A program made the translations under genes and the position numbers. Source: Cymodocea nodosa (lineage: Eukaryota; Streptophyta; Magnoliopsida; Alismatales; Cymodoceaceae). From it: 64,000 bases of DNA. Of the stretch, positions 48,265-59,037 are shown in pieces (within the stretch, counting starts at the first letter, position 1; the number at the start of each line of letters is the position of its first letter). The stretch is taken from the NCBI GenBank assembly GCA_036874045.1, contig CM072344.1, forward strand, positions 6,234,501 to 6,298,500, written 5' to 3'. Below the pieces are notes generated by a model that ran no database searches, was not told the DNA's origin, and saw only the letters and a list, made by a program, of their open reading frames with translations.

Positions 48265-50161
48265 AGGTTGGAAGTAGATAAAGCTAAAATAGAAGTAATT
48301 TCTAATCTACCAGAACCTAAATCAGTAAAAGATATTATATCATTTCTAGGACATGCTGGTTTTTATAGAAGATTTATTAAAGACTTTAGCAAAATAGCTA
48401 GACCTTTAACTAATCTATTAAAAGATGTTCCATTTAACTTTGATAAAAATTGCAAGCATTTTTCAGACTTAAGACTAGCTTAATTTCAACTCCTATAATT
48501 CAAGCACTGATTGGAACCATCCATTTGAATTAATGTGCGATGCTTTTGATTTTGCTGTAGAAGCAATATTAGGATAGAAGATAGAAAAATCTCCTAGAGT
48601 GATTCATTATGCAAGCAAAACCTTAAATGATGCTCAAGTTAATTACACAACTACTAAAAAAGAATTATTAGTTGTTGTGTTTGCTTTAGAAAAGTTTAGA
48701 TCATATCTAATTGGAGCTAAAGTAATAGTATAAACGGATTATTCATCTCTAAAACATCTAATAAAGAAAAAAGAAACTAAACCTAGATTGATCCGATGGA
48801 TATTATTATTACAAGAATTTGATCTAGAAATTAAAGATAAAAAAGATTGTGAGAATGTAGTAGTAGATCATTTATCAAGATTACAAATAGAAAAATCAAA
48901 TATTGAAATTAAGGATAATTTTCCTGATGAACAATTAATGACCATCAAAACAATGCCTTGGTATGCAGACATAGTTAATTATTTAGTTACTGGTCTAATA
49001 CCTAAGGATTGGAATAGACAGGATAAGAAATTGTTTTTCTCAAGAGTAAAATATTACTATTGGGAAGACCCATACTTAATTAAGAAATGTCCTGATCTAG
49101 TTTTAAGGAGGTGTGTTCTAGAAACTGAATATCTAAGCATATTGTCTTTCTGTCATGACCAAGCTTTTGTAGGACATTTTGGTTCAAGGAAAACTACTGT
49201 AAAAATTCTGCAATGTGGGTTTTATTGGCCAACACTATCCAAAGATGCTCATAAATATTGCTTAAGTTGTTTAAGATGTCAACAAATAGGAAGAATATCA
49301 AAGAGGAATATGATGCCTCTTAATCCTACTATTGAGGTTGAAATCTTTGATGTGTGGGGAATAGATTTTATGGGTCCATTTCCTATGTCTAATCAATTTA
49401 ATTACATATTGTTGGGGGTGGATTATGTATCTAAATGGATAGAAGCTATCAGTGATAGAGGAACTCATTTCTATAATAGAAGTTTTGAAGCCTTAATGAA
49501 GAAATATGGAGTAAACCACAAAATTGCAACATCATATCATTCGCAAACAAGTGGACAAGTAGAAAGTGCAAACAAACAAATTAAATTAATCTTAGAAAAA
49601 GTAGTATATCGTACTAGAACAGATTAGGCTAATAGATTGATAGATGCACTTTGGGCTTATAAAACGAGCTTAAGTATGTCACCTTTTAGGCTAGTATATG
49701 GAAAAAGTTGTCATTTACCTGCTGAAATCGAACATAAAGCTTATTGGGCATTAAAAACTCTGAACACTAATTTAAATCAAGCTACTGAAAATAGAAAAAT
49801 GCAATTAATTGAATTAGAAGAATTTAGAAATGAAGCTTATTCGAAGATTGTAAGAGAAAAAGAGAAAATTAAATTTTGGCATGATAGAAAAATTATTCCA
49901 AAAATCTTTGAAATAGGACAAGAAGTATATCTTTATATGGCTAGACTTCATAATCATCTGGGAAAATTAAAATCTAGATGGGCAGGACCTTACATAGTTC
50001 GAAATATTTATCCTTATGGAGCTATTGAAATTGAAAATCCTAAAAATCAGAATATATTTAAAGTAAATGGACAAAGACTGAAACCTATTCTGAAAACACC
50101 AAAAAGCTCCTTTGGAATTATGGAAGAAGTCAGAGTAGAGGACTACTCGAGCTTTACTTAG
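48265..50161 (+). pseudogene. G-D RNase H and integrase (3' part of pol)
   Basis: The frame resumes after C2 with the end of RT (IISFLGHAGFYRRFIKDF). RNase H includes ELMCDAFDF and ends VVVDHLSRL; stops lie at 48481, 48576 and 48732, with frameshifts. The long frame 48788-49627 covers the integrase zinc finger ([11 protein letters not shown]) and core ([23 protein letters not shown]). About 31 residues between WIEAI and SDRG are missing relative to G-A, between two GCTAT copies. The C-terminal part 49637-50161 ends FKVNGQRLKPIL and VEDYSSFT, typical of Athila/Tat. One TAG at 49627. Confidence 0.9.
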
Positions 50162-50714
50162 TAGAAAATCAATTTTTATGTTGATATAAAAACTAAAAAA
50201 ACATTAAAAAAATATATATATAAAATATAAAAATCGTTGTGGTTAAACCGACTAGATCCATCGGTATGACCGGAACTTAAAAAATATGTATATTAATTTT
50301 TAGAAAAAAATGTTGGTTTTACCAAAACATAGTATCGGTTCAACTGTAAAAAAAATTAGGTCTGATCGAAACATAGTATCGGTTAAACCGGTAAAAAAAA
50401 AACAGAAAAACTATTATCTGTAATATTTTTATTATTATATTTGCTTGTACGGGGGGAGTCCGTTGAGTTATGCTTAACTCAACGAGCTTACTGCGTTGAG
50501 TCTTGAGTTAGTCAACAAGCTTATTCCGTTGAGTTAACTATAACTCAACAGAGTACTATAGCTAAGACCTCAGATAAAATAGTAATAGTTGGTTCGGGAA
50601 ATGACCCGATTACCCACCTAAACTTAGGGCTTATTTAAACTAAAACCTAGGGTTTTGCGAGCATTATCCAACAAATCATTTAGAATCTAGAACAATAGAA
50701 ATCAGAGCGATTTT
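50162..50714 (+). other. G-D pol-env spacer
   Basis: Non-coding. The stretch 50230-50400 has repeated ATCGGT, CGGTTAAACCGG and TTTTACCAAAACATAG motifs. The stretch 50458-50560 has CGTTGAGTTA/TAACTCAACG pairs. It is the same plan as the other three pol-env spacers. Confidence 0.6.
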
Positions 50715-52956
50715 ATGCTGTTGTGTAACTCCATGATGAGGAAGATGAAGCCTAAATTCTGGGAAGAGGCAGTGGACACCACACAGTTTCTAAAGGAATC
50801 TGAAGAATGGCATACCCGGCAGAAGATCAGGAATACAACAAGAGAGAAAGAGCTACAGAAGGTAGAATCAGAACTCTTTAACTTGAGGAAAGTTTTGGTT
50901 GAGTTAGAAATACAGATACCACAAATAATGGAGACACGAATTAAAGTGGCAACTGAAATTGCAGTAAGTAAAGAAAGAAAGATATGGCCAAATAATTAAG
51001 TAGCCCTAGAATTAATCCAACATAAGTCCTAGCTCTGGTTCAAAAGACGAATCTGTAGACGAGCTAGATGGGTGATCTGGGAGCAAGAAAGGAAAGAAAA
51101 TGAAGAAGAGGCAACTGAAGAACAGGAGGAACCAACTGCTGAAAGACCTATTCCTGAGGAACAGCAGTTAGGACCTCCAGTTCAGCCAATAGAGCCATTG
51201 CCACGAGTTGCATTTGCTTGGCCGAAAACTGAAGAAGAAGAGAAAGAATTTGCTAGCTTGGTCAAGACAGCAAGAGACCAAGGTGATACTCAAGAGATAG
51301 CTATGGCTAAGACACATATTTTATATGATGCCATTAAGAAAAAAAGGGTCTAAGAAAGGATATGGGCCCAGTACAAAATAAAAGTTGAACAGTATCAAGC
51401 AGCGACTAAATCAAGTGCTGCAGGAGAGGCTAGTCCTTCGAAACCAGCAATTATACAAAAAGTTAAATAGGAAGAGCTAGTACCTATGGCTCGAAGGCCT
51501 ACAAAGCCTACTTTTGTAGATTTAATTTCAGAAGATGAAGAGGAAGAACAAACACAACTAATCAGAAAAAAGAAAGGAAAAGAAAAAGTGCCTGAATATG
51601 AGGAAATTAAATTTGAATTACCAATTTTTACAGGGCCTGTGGAGCAAATTTTATTAACCTACTATCCGATTCTAAGGAGGAGCAGGAGGAGCTGCAACAG
51701 TAGGAGCAAAGAAAAGAAGAAAATCAGGCTGAAATTAGTGTACAGCTTGTACAAGAAGAAACAGAAATTAGGGTAGAAACTAAATTGCCCGTGACTCCAT
51801 CCCAATCTGTTACAGAATCAGAAAGAACAGTAATAGAATAGATTGGTAGTCAGGAGGAAAAAGAAAGAGTAGAAAATGAAGAGGTTGAAGAAGCCATTTG
51901 GACAAAAATAATTTTACAGATTCCACTGAAGAACAAGAAACTCTTCCGCAATTTATGGAGAGAATTCAAGATAGAGTGGAGAGTTCTGCCGGCTCAGCAC
52001 CACAAACAGAAATAGAAATTCAGGAATCTGTAGAGAATGTTCAAATGCAGCCTATGGAAGAGGAAGAGCAAGAGCAAACCCCTCTAGAACAACAAAGTCA
52101 CCTTCCTAACCCGACTAAAACAACAATTTTGAATGAAGTACATTTTTGTAGTCAGGAAGCTTATACCAAATACCAAGAAATAAGGGGTTACGACATTATT
52201 TACAGTAGACCAATAAATTGGGATGGAATGCAAGAAATCAAAGATTTATTTGAATTCCAAGGTCTACTGCAATCCATTTCTCAAGAAAGAGGGCATGCAG
52301 TATATGAGAATTTAGTACCCTGTTTTTATGCAAATTTAAGAGAAGGAGAAAGAGGATTAATTTCCAACGTAGAGGAAGCTAATGTACAGATAACACCAGA
52401 ACTTTTCCACAACATTTTTGGTTTAAAGAATGAAGGAATAAAAATTTTGGAAGATACAACTACAGCTGAATGGACTAAACAACAAATTAAGGATTGTTTA
52501 GCTATCAATCCTGGTGTGCCGTTATTAAACAGATTGAAGCATTTAAATGGTAAAGCACACATGGTAGCTAACATTCTGATTAAGAATGTCTATCAACGAC
52601 AGGGCCATGATATAGAATTAAGTCAATTTGTCAAATGGGCTACATATGTAGTTGTAAATAAGATCCAAATAAATTGGTCTACAGTTTTTATCTCCAAGCT
52701 GAAAACAGTGAAGAAGAAATTATTTTATGGAGATTTGATTCCACTACTGATGGTGGACTGTATCGATTTCACGAAATGGACATCAAAAAGTATCAGATCT
52801 AGAATCATTTTAGTGAAAGAATACAGAAATTTTGTAGTTGCAGAACTAGCTATACCTTTTAGAGGAATTATAGGAGCTGTAGAGAGGATTAATCAATTAG
52901 AACTTCAATTAGAAAAACTCCAGAAGGAAGTAGATGAACTTAGGCATAGAGATTAA
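50715..52956 (+). pseudogene. env-position ORF of G-D (fullest copy)
   Basis: About 745 codons. The N-terminal part (50715-50999) is a charged coiled coil with MKPKFWEEAVDTTQFLKE. The middle is Glu/Gln/Pro-rich (51072-51353, 51486-51776). The last 352 codons (51898-52956) hold a globular domain from about 52190 (VHFCSQEAYTKYQEI) to 52850, and a C-terminal leucine-rich coiled coil (LEKLQKEVDELRHRD). The domain matches what plant databases call putative plant transposon protein (Transposase_32) and what Athila papers call the env-like region. Stops at 50997, 51030, 51351 and 51468 and one frameshift between 51660 and 51900 break it. No signal peptide or membrane helix is visible. It sits between pol and gag core. 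Function unknown. Confidence 0.82.
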
Positions 52957-53693
52957 ATTGTATTGTTCATCTACTTATGTAAAATTGTATGAAATTGTAT
53001 GATGTACTTGTAATGTAATGGATTCATATTAATGAATATAATTTTTTTTCAGATGCAATTTTTATACGTGTTTTGGATGTGAAATGAATGAAATTTATTG
53101 AATATTATGTAATTTGTGGAACTTTAAGAATGAATATGTAACAGATTTACAATTTGCTGAATGACAGGATAACTACTTAAAAATTTCTACATGTTGTAAG
53201 GTAAAATATAAATTCTGCATAACATAAAATGACCTGCAAGTTAAATCTTTATATAATGTTCAAATTTAAATGTATTTTAATTAGAATGATGCATTAATGA
53301 CATAGATTTAACTTTATTTCAGTTAGCAGAATGAAAGAAAAAAAAAAACAGAGAGGTACATACGAGAGTAAGTTGCGAAGTGTTAACTCAACGAAGTAAG
53401 TCCGTTGAGTTAAACGTAACTCCACGAGGTCAGTAATATAATATAAGGTCACTCCGTTGAGTTATCTGTAACTCAACGAGGTTAGTCCGTTGAGTTAGCA
53501 ACAGTAACCGACTGTATTCTGTTGAGTTATCTGTAACTCAACGAGGTTAGTTCATGGATTAAGCAGAACGGTTATTCTTTTAACCACGAACGAAACTTTG
53601 TCAGCTTAGTGGTTACCAAAATTTGAAATTAGTAGTGGTACATGTACCCATAAAAACAGGAACCACGATGCACGTTGCAAGCCACGTTCTTGC
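52957..53693 (+). other. G-D env-gag spacer, first part
   Basis: Non-coding. The stretch 53370-53560 is a run of GTTGAGTTA/TAACTCAACG inverted pairs, each about 20-30 bases. A TTTTTTTTCAG acceptor-like tract ends near 53052. The spacer is interrupted at 53693 by the solo LTR. Confidence 0.55.
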
Positions 53694-55707
53694 TGTTAGG
53701 ACCCTAGTATTTTGATAATGCAAAACCTATGTGAGGAAACATATTGTATTTTACAGTTAAGTCAATACAGCATTAGATCAAAAGGTAGATAGAACAAATT
53801 CCATGTAGATGAATAGATGGAGAAGTTTCCAGATAATACTGCCTTAAAGTTACAAGAAAATTGAACAATTATAGGTCCGAAGAGCAAGTTTAAAGCAGCA
53901 GCAATACTATCGGACAGTTAGAAGAATAACTATCTGAAATTATAAAGCCTTCGGAGAGTTATTTAATCAGACAGTTAAGGGGATTGAATTATCGGATAGT
54001 TAAGGAGTTAACTATCTAGAAGCTTAAAGGACTTTTCGGAGAGTTACAGGTATAACTATCTGAAAGTTAAGTCATTTAATAAATCACGTGCAGAAATACA
54101 GAATGGAAGCTTAAAAGACTTGTCGGAGAGTTAGATAACTATCCGAGTTTTCTTTTCGTAGAGTTAGATAACTATTCGAGTTTTCGGTAAGTTACAGGCA
54201 TAACTTTCTAGAACTTAAGTCATTTTATTATGCACATGCAAAATGGAGAAGCCAGCAGTTGAAAGCTTAAAAGGAAAAATCGGAGAGTTAGAAAGATAAC
54301 TATCCGAAATTTCAAGAGAGTTTCGGTGAGTTACAGTTTAACTAACTGAAACTTAAGTCATTGAATTTCCCACATGTAGAATTCCAGACAGATGCTCAAA
54401 TGGGTTTTTAAATAGTTAGAAAGATAACTATCTGAAATTTCAAAAGAGTTTCAGTGAGTTACAGTTTAACCATCCGAAACTTAAGTCATTAAATTTCTCA
54501 TGTGTAGAATTCCAAAAAGAAGTGCAAATAAGTTTTCGGAGAGTTAGAAAGTTAACTATCCGAAATCCTAAAGCGTTTCGGTGGGTTACAGGGATAACCA
54601 TCCAAAACTTAACTCATTGAATTTCCCACGTGTAGAATTCCAAAAAGAAATGCAAATAAGTTTTCGGAGAGTTAGAAAGATAACTATCCGAAATCTTGAA
54701 GCGTTTCAATGAGTTACAGGGATAACCATCTGAAATTTAAGTCAGCCTTTATGCACGTGCTGAATTAAAGCAATCGGAAAGTTAACAGAGACAAACTATC
54801 CGACAAGTATATAACTGTTCGATGAGTTACAGTTATAATTATCCGATTGAATGACAGCTCACATTTAAATATTTTGGAATCCTACCTAGCAGTAAAGGTT
54901 AAGTGATCTTTCGGTGAGTTATAGATACTCTTTGGAGAGTTGCATAGCTAACTATCCGAAAGAATAGGAAAATCGGTAAGATATCTTGAAACGATTTTCT
55001 GAACGGTAACTTACCGTATTGGGACTTGAGTCTAATCAAGTACAGTAGAATACATCCATTGGAAGAAAATATGATCGTTGTACATATCAGGTATATATAC
55101 AAGATACAGACAACGGGTTTAGACAACTTTTGCTCATATACATATAGAGATACAGTATACATTGCAGATAAATTACTGATATAGAAGAAAGCTCAAATTC
55201 AATTCAACAAAGAATCGATTGAAAGCTGGAGTTACAAGAAGATTCTTAAAGCTCCCCATGTGCTGAAAGTTTGATCCAAGAAGGATCATTTGGTTCGTGG
55301 CTTCAACCTAAAAGCTACATTCAGTTGTTGGTTTGAGTTTCGACTTGAAAACTCAAGAGATTGGTTTTCTGGAGTTTATACCTAGAAACTTCTAAGTGTT
55401 GGTTTTCTGGAGTTTATACTTGAAAACTTCTATGTGGTTGGTTCTTGCTTCGACCTGAAAGCAAGTGTATAAGTGTTGAGACACTTAGTGAAGCCCAAGT
55501 GATCCTTGGGGGTGGACTAGCCGAGTTAGTGAACCACCTAAAATTCTCTTGTGTTTCTTACCTTTATTTCCACTATGCATGATATTTTTATCTGATTATT
55601 ACTTGTGCAAACTGATTAATCAAATTAGTTAGTAAAGTGAAAAATAGGCTTAAATTCACACTGTTCTCCATTCACCCCCCCTTTGGTGAAGCCATTCGTT
55701 CCTAACA
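53694..55707 (+). repeat. Solo LTR of another copia (Sirevirus-like) family
   Basis: 2014 bp, begins TGTTAGGACC and ends GTTCCTAACA, flanked by a perfect duplication CTTGC (53689-53693 and 55708-55712). G-E at 32280-32330 shows the empty site. The 3' end (ATTCACCCCCCCTTTGGTG) resembles the C1/C2 LTR end, which suggests a related copia family. The stretch 53880-54960 is full of CGGAGAGTTA, TAACTATCCGA and CGGTGAGTTA motifs. Orientation is inferred from the TG...CA ends and this 3' motif. Confidence 0.88.
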
Positions 55708-55712
55708 CTTGC

Positions 55713-55914
55713 AACGAGATTTATTCACTTTATGGATGTGCAGTATATATATAAAATAGAATGTTATTTATGAGTTACTAGCACTTTTAAAAGAAAGGAG
55801 AATGTGTTGGAGGAACTGGAAGGAGAAGTAGCTGATTCAACTTCATCCAACAACAAATATTTATTGAATGGAAAGCTTCAGACTGGTATGTAATTAATCT
55901 TCTACTATTTATTT
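55713..55914 (+). other. G-D env-gag spacer, second part, with splice-donor-like site
   Basis: CAGACTGGTATGTAATT at about 55879-55895 is identical in G-B and G-E and resembles a plant donor (GTATGTAA). Before it a short frame ending in NGKLQTG is conserved in all three copies. Confidence 0.5.
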
Positions 55915-57257
55915 ATGAGCACATGGACTCATTCTCTAAGCACTAAACGATTAGTAAGAACACCTACCTAGGAATTTTCATTGTAGAGGAGTACTGAAAA
56001 ATTTTCTGAACTAAACTTTAATGAAATTCTTTGGGGTGTAGCTAACCTTTCTTTAAAAGAGAACGTAGAGATGGTTGCTCTAGTAGAAAAACCATTGGGA
56101 GAGATTCTGTATCCTGAATTAGTTGATGAACCTTCATGTATTCGATTGCCAAACTTTGAGGGAGATAGGTTTGAACTGAAATCTAATTATATTAGTCAAT
56201 TGCCACATTTTCATGGATTAGAAAGAGAGGATGCCTATTATTTCCTTAGAGAATTTAATGAAGTTTGTCAAATGATGAAAATGCCGAACATGAGTATAGA
56301 TGCTATTAAACTTAGATATATCCCTTTTTTCTTTAAAAGACAACTAAGAGATGGTTATATACTCTGTCGCCTGATTCAATTTCTACATGGACTGAATTTT
56401 GCTCTGTTTTTCTGGAAAAATATTATCCAACACATCAAACGATTAAAAAGAAGAAAGAAATATTAATGTGTAGCCAAAAACAGGGTGAATCATTCTAGAA
56501 ATATTTTGAAAGATTTAAAGATTTACTAACTCAATGTTCACATCTTGCAATGAGTAAAGCATAATTAATAGGTATAATTTATGAAGGCATAGATGTTTCA
56601 ATGAAATCTTTATTAGAATCTACTTGTCAAAATGGATTTTTAAAGTTATGTAGTGAAGAAGCATGGGTATATTTAGAAAACTTTGCAAAAAGAACTACAT
56701 AGTGGGAAAATTCGACTGAAGCTATTGTAGATAAAAAAATATTGCCAAGAGGAATGCATGAAATAGATTCAAATAATATGCTTGAGGTGAAATTAAATGA
56801 ATTAACAAAGAAAATAGAAGAGTTATCATTAAATCAAAAGCTAGCGGAAAAAAATGCAAACATAAATGACTTAGATATTATTTATGCTAGAAACCAGAGA
56901 GATAACTTGGGAAATTCTTATAATCCTAATTGGAGAAATCACCCGAATTTATCTTGGAGAAACAACAATTTCCAAGGAGGAGAAAATATAAATGAGAAGA
57001 ATATAAGTTATGAAGTATTAATTGAACAAGGATCTAGAATTGAGAAATTAGAAAAGATAATCCAACAATTAAACAATCGTCTAAATTTTGTATTTGGAAA
57101 TGCTGCAATTCAAAATTAGAATAGAAATATACCACTTAGACAGAAGGAACCAATGGAAGTTAGACCTACTGGAGGATTGCCAATACAAGCTATACCTAAT
57201 CCTGTCAATAGAACGGTTAATGAAATTGATACCTCTTCTAGGAGGGTAGCTGAATGA
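55915..57257 (+). pseudogene. gag capsid core of G-D, downstream of env
   Basis: The ATG at 55915 begins MSTWTHSLSTKRLVRTPT, then two stops. The Retrotrans_gag-type core runs from IRLPNFEGDRFELKSNYI (56136) through KYFERFKDLLTQC, LWSEEAW-like and FAKRTT segments to a coiled coil (56790-56880) and YNPNWRNHPNLSW (56922). A one-base frameshift near 56330, a TAG at 56499 and others disrupt it. It ends RRVAE-TGA at 57257. There is no zinc knuckle; the knuckle of this element is at 36900. G-B and G-E have the same protein in the same place. Confidence 0.88.
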
Positions 57258-57448
57258 AGTAGCATATCTGAAGCAACTATCTATATGTATATATGTTTTT
57301 TTATTTTTAGTTAATAGTATCGTAGAGTTAGTCCTTAATTCAGTGAACTTAGTCTGTTGAGTTATTCCTTAACTCCACGAGGGTGTGCAGTAGTTATGTT
57401 AATTTTTGTCTCTACTAAATTTTTGTTTGTGTTATACAAAATTGACAA
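57258..57448 (+). other. gag-F-box spacer of G-D
   Basis: A GTTGAGTTA pair is at 57350-57375. CTCTACTAAATTTTTGTTTGTG, split here as TACTAAAT plus a U-rich run, precedes the F-box ATG and is conserved in G-B and G-E. It looks like a branch site and polypyrimidine tract. In G-B it is followed by ACAG just before the ATG. Confidence 0.4.
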
Positions 57449-58588
57449 ATGGAATTGATGCAATTACCGTTGAATGCACTAAGGAAAGTACTAAGTAACT
57501 TGTCAGCTAAAGATCTATGCAGGCTGTGTTGTGTTTCAAAGGAAATTAAAGACTGTATTGAAGAAAATTATTTTCAGGGACTATAAGCTACAAAAATGAC
57601 TAAGATTAGAGATGGATTCATATGGAGGTCATTTAATCGTAGTTCAATTAACCATGAATATCTGGCTATGGAAGAAACTACTGGAATTCCACCCAATGCA
57701 TTAGAAGGAATAAATCATATTATGGGGATAGATGAAGGATTAATCATATACAAGACGAGACCAAGGTATGCAAGTTTATTATTACCTGATATTTTGATAA
57801 GAAATCCTATAATAGGAGAAGAATGGAATATAGGAAGATCTAATAGATTTGAAGCACCAACTATAAATTGTGGGTCAACTTTAATATTTTCTGAAAAAAA
57901 TTCTACAATTCCTAAAAAATTATATTATTGGAGAACTACAGGAAATTGGGGTGAAGATTTATGCTTAAGTGTGTATAATTTTCTGAATAGATCTTGGAAT
58001 GAAAATATTATGATATATCTAGGACAGAAATCATTAATTAACCAAACACATGTCATACTTGATGGATATATATATCTAGTCACAGAGATATCAATAGCAT
58101 ATGGATCTGATTTATACATAGTGAGTATAGACAGTTATAATGAATATATAGAAATTTTACTTGCACTGAGTGAAATAGCTAAACCACCATTTGTAGAATT
58201 TAATAAAATTCAAATAGGAATGTGGTATAATGAAGAAGATGATCCTACTTTATGTCTGATAAGATGGTGGGAGGAACTGATGAAATTTCAAATATGGATT
58301 ATGGAAGACATAAATGAATGGAAGTGGGAAGAGAAGTATATTGAAATAGATGTAGAAATAGAAACTGCTACATTACCTTGGAACCAAAAAGGATCCCTTT
58401 CTGCATTTCATATCATTAATGGTAATACATTTGTATTTGGAATTTATAATATATTACATGTTTACAAATTAAGAAGGAATAAGAACTACATTAAAACAAA
58501 ATTAATAGCAAGAAGACCTATGCCTAAAAAGTTTGCTTGGACTGACACGTTTATTCCATTTGTTTCCACTTTTCAATCATGTTCTTAA
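57449..58588 (+). pseudogene. F-box protein ORF of G-D
   Basis: The longest of the three: 379 residues from ATG 57449 to TAA 58588 with a single in-frame stop (TAA, 57584-57586, codon 46, where G-B has a Gln-type position in GLQA). The F-box is LPLNALRKVLSNLSAKDL plus LCRLCCVSKEIKDC. The remaining 330 codons are open and carry ILIRNPIIGEEWNIGRSN, LYYWRTTGNWGEDLCLSV, LCLIRWWEELMKFQIWIM, a GSLSAFHIINGNTFVFGI strand-rich stretch and MPKKFAWTDTFIPFVS at the end. This resembles the C-terminal domains of plant F-box proteins, without kelch or LRR signatures that I can confirm. It likely acts, or acted, as an SCF adaptor; the substrate is unknown. Downstream is a conserved 3' stretch and a donor-like ACAAGGTATGTAA at 58906. 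Confidence 0.88.
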
Positions 58589-59017
58589 GTTGTGATTTTG
58601 TGTGTTTAATGTTGTGTGTATTCTACATTTATTTTTAGAAAAAAAAAAAAAAGAATTTTGAAGTTTTCATGTTTATTTTATAAAAGAAAAAAAAAACAAA
58701 ATATCAATCCAGTTTGTTGGTATCTATTTTGGGAAACCAATTGGCTTGCTTATGAGCCACCAAAGGCATAGGAGCCTAGGTTCCACACAAGACACTGATT
58801 TATTAATATCTGTTAAATGTTATTTTGTTATATATTCTGCGTCTATCTATGAATGAAAAGTTTTTCAAAAAAAAATCGAAATATCCAGAAGGAGATACAA
58901 ATGAAACAAGGTATGTAACCAATTACTCATCCTGAATTTTAAATCAACAAACTTGTAGCCATGCTTGCTTCAATTATTGTACTTATTATCAAATCTTTTA
59001 CGACAATGCAAAATGTA
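58589..59017 (+). other. Conserved 3' flank of the F-box ORF
   Basis: Non-coding. About 58730-58800 (GAGCCACCAAAGGCATAGG, CACACAAGACACTG) is conserved in G-B (14590-14690) and G-E (29232-29330). ACAAGGTATGTAA at 58906-58918, donor-like, is conserved in all three. Confidence 0.5.
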
Positions 59018-59037
59018 GGTATGGGGGGGGAGGTAAT
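59018..59037 (+). other. G-D internal PPT-like tract
   Basis: GGTATGGGGGGGGAGGTAAT, preceded by GCAAAATGTA, 1.3 kb before the true PPT. Confidence 0.55.

Noticed and set aside
50715-52956. Calling this ORF a retroviral envelope.
   Set aside because: Only its position supports that. No signal peptide, membrane anchor or fusion motif is visible.
57449-58588. The F-box ORF as an ordinary host gene flanked by transposons.
   Set aside because: Three copies occupy the same position within three copies of one element family, upstream of a PPT and LTR.
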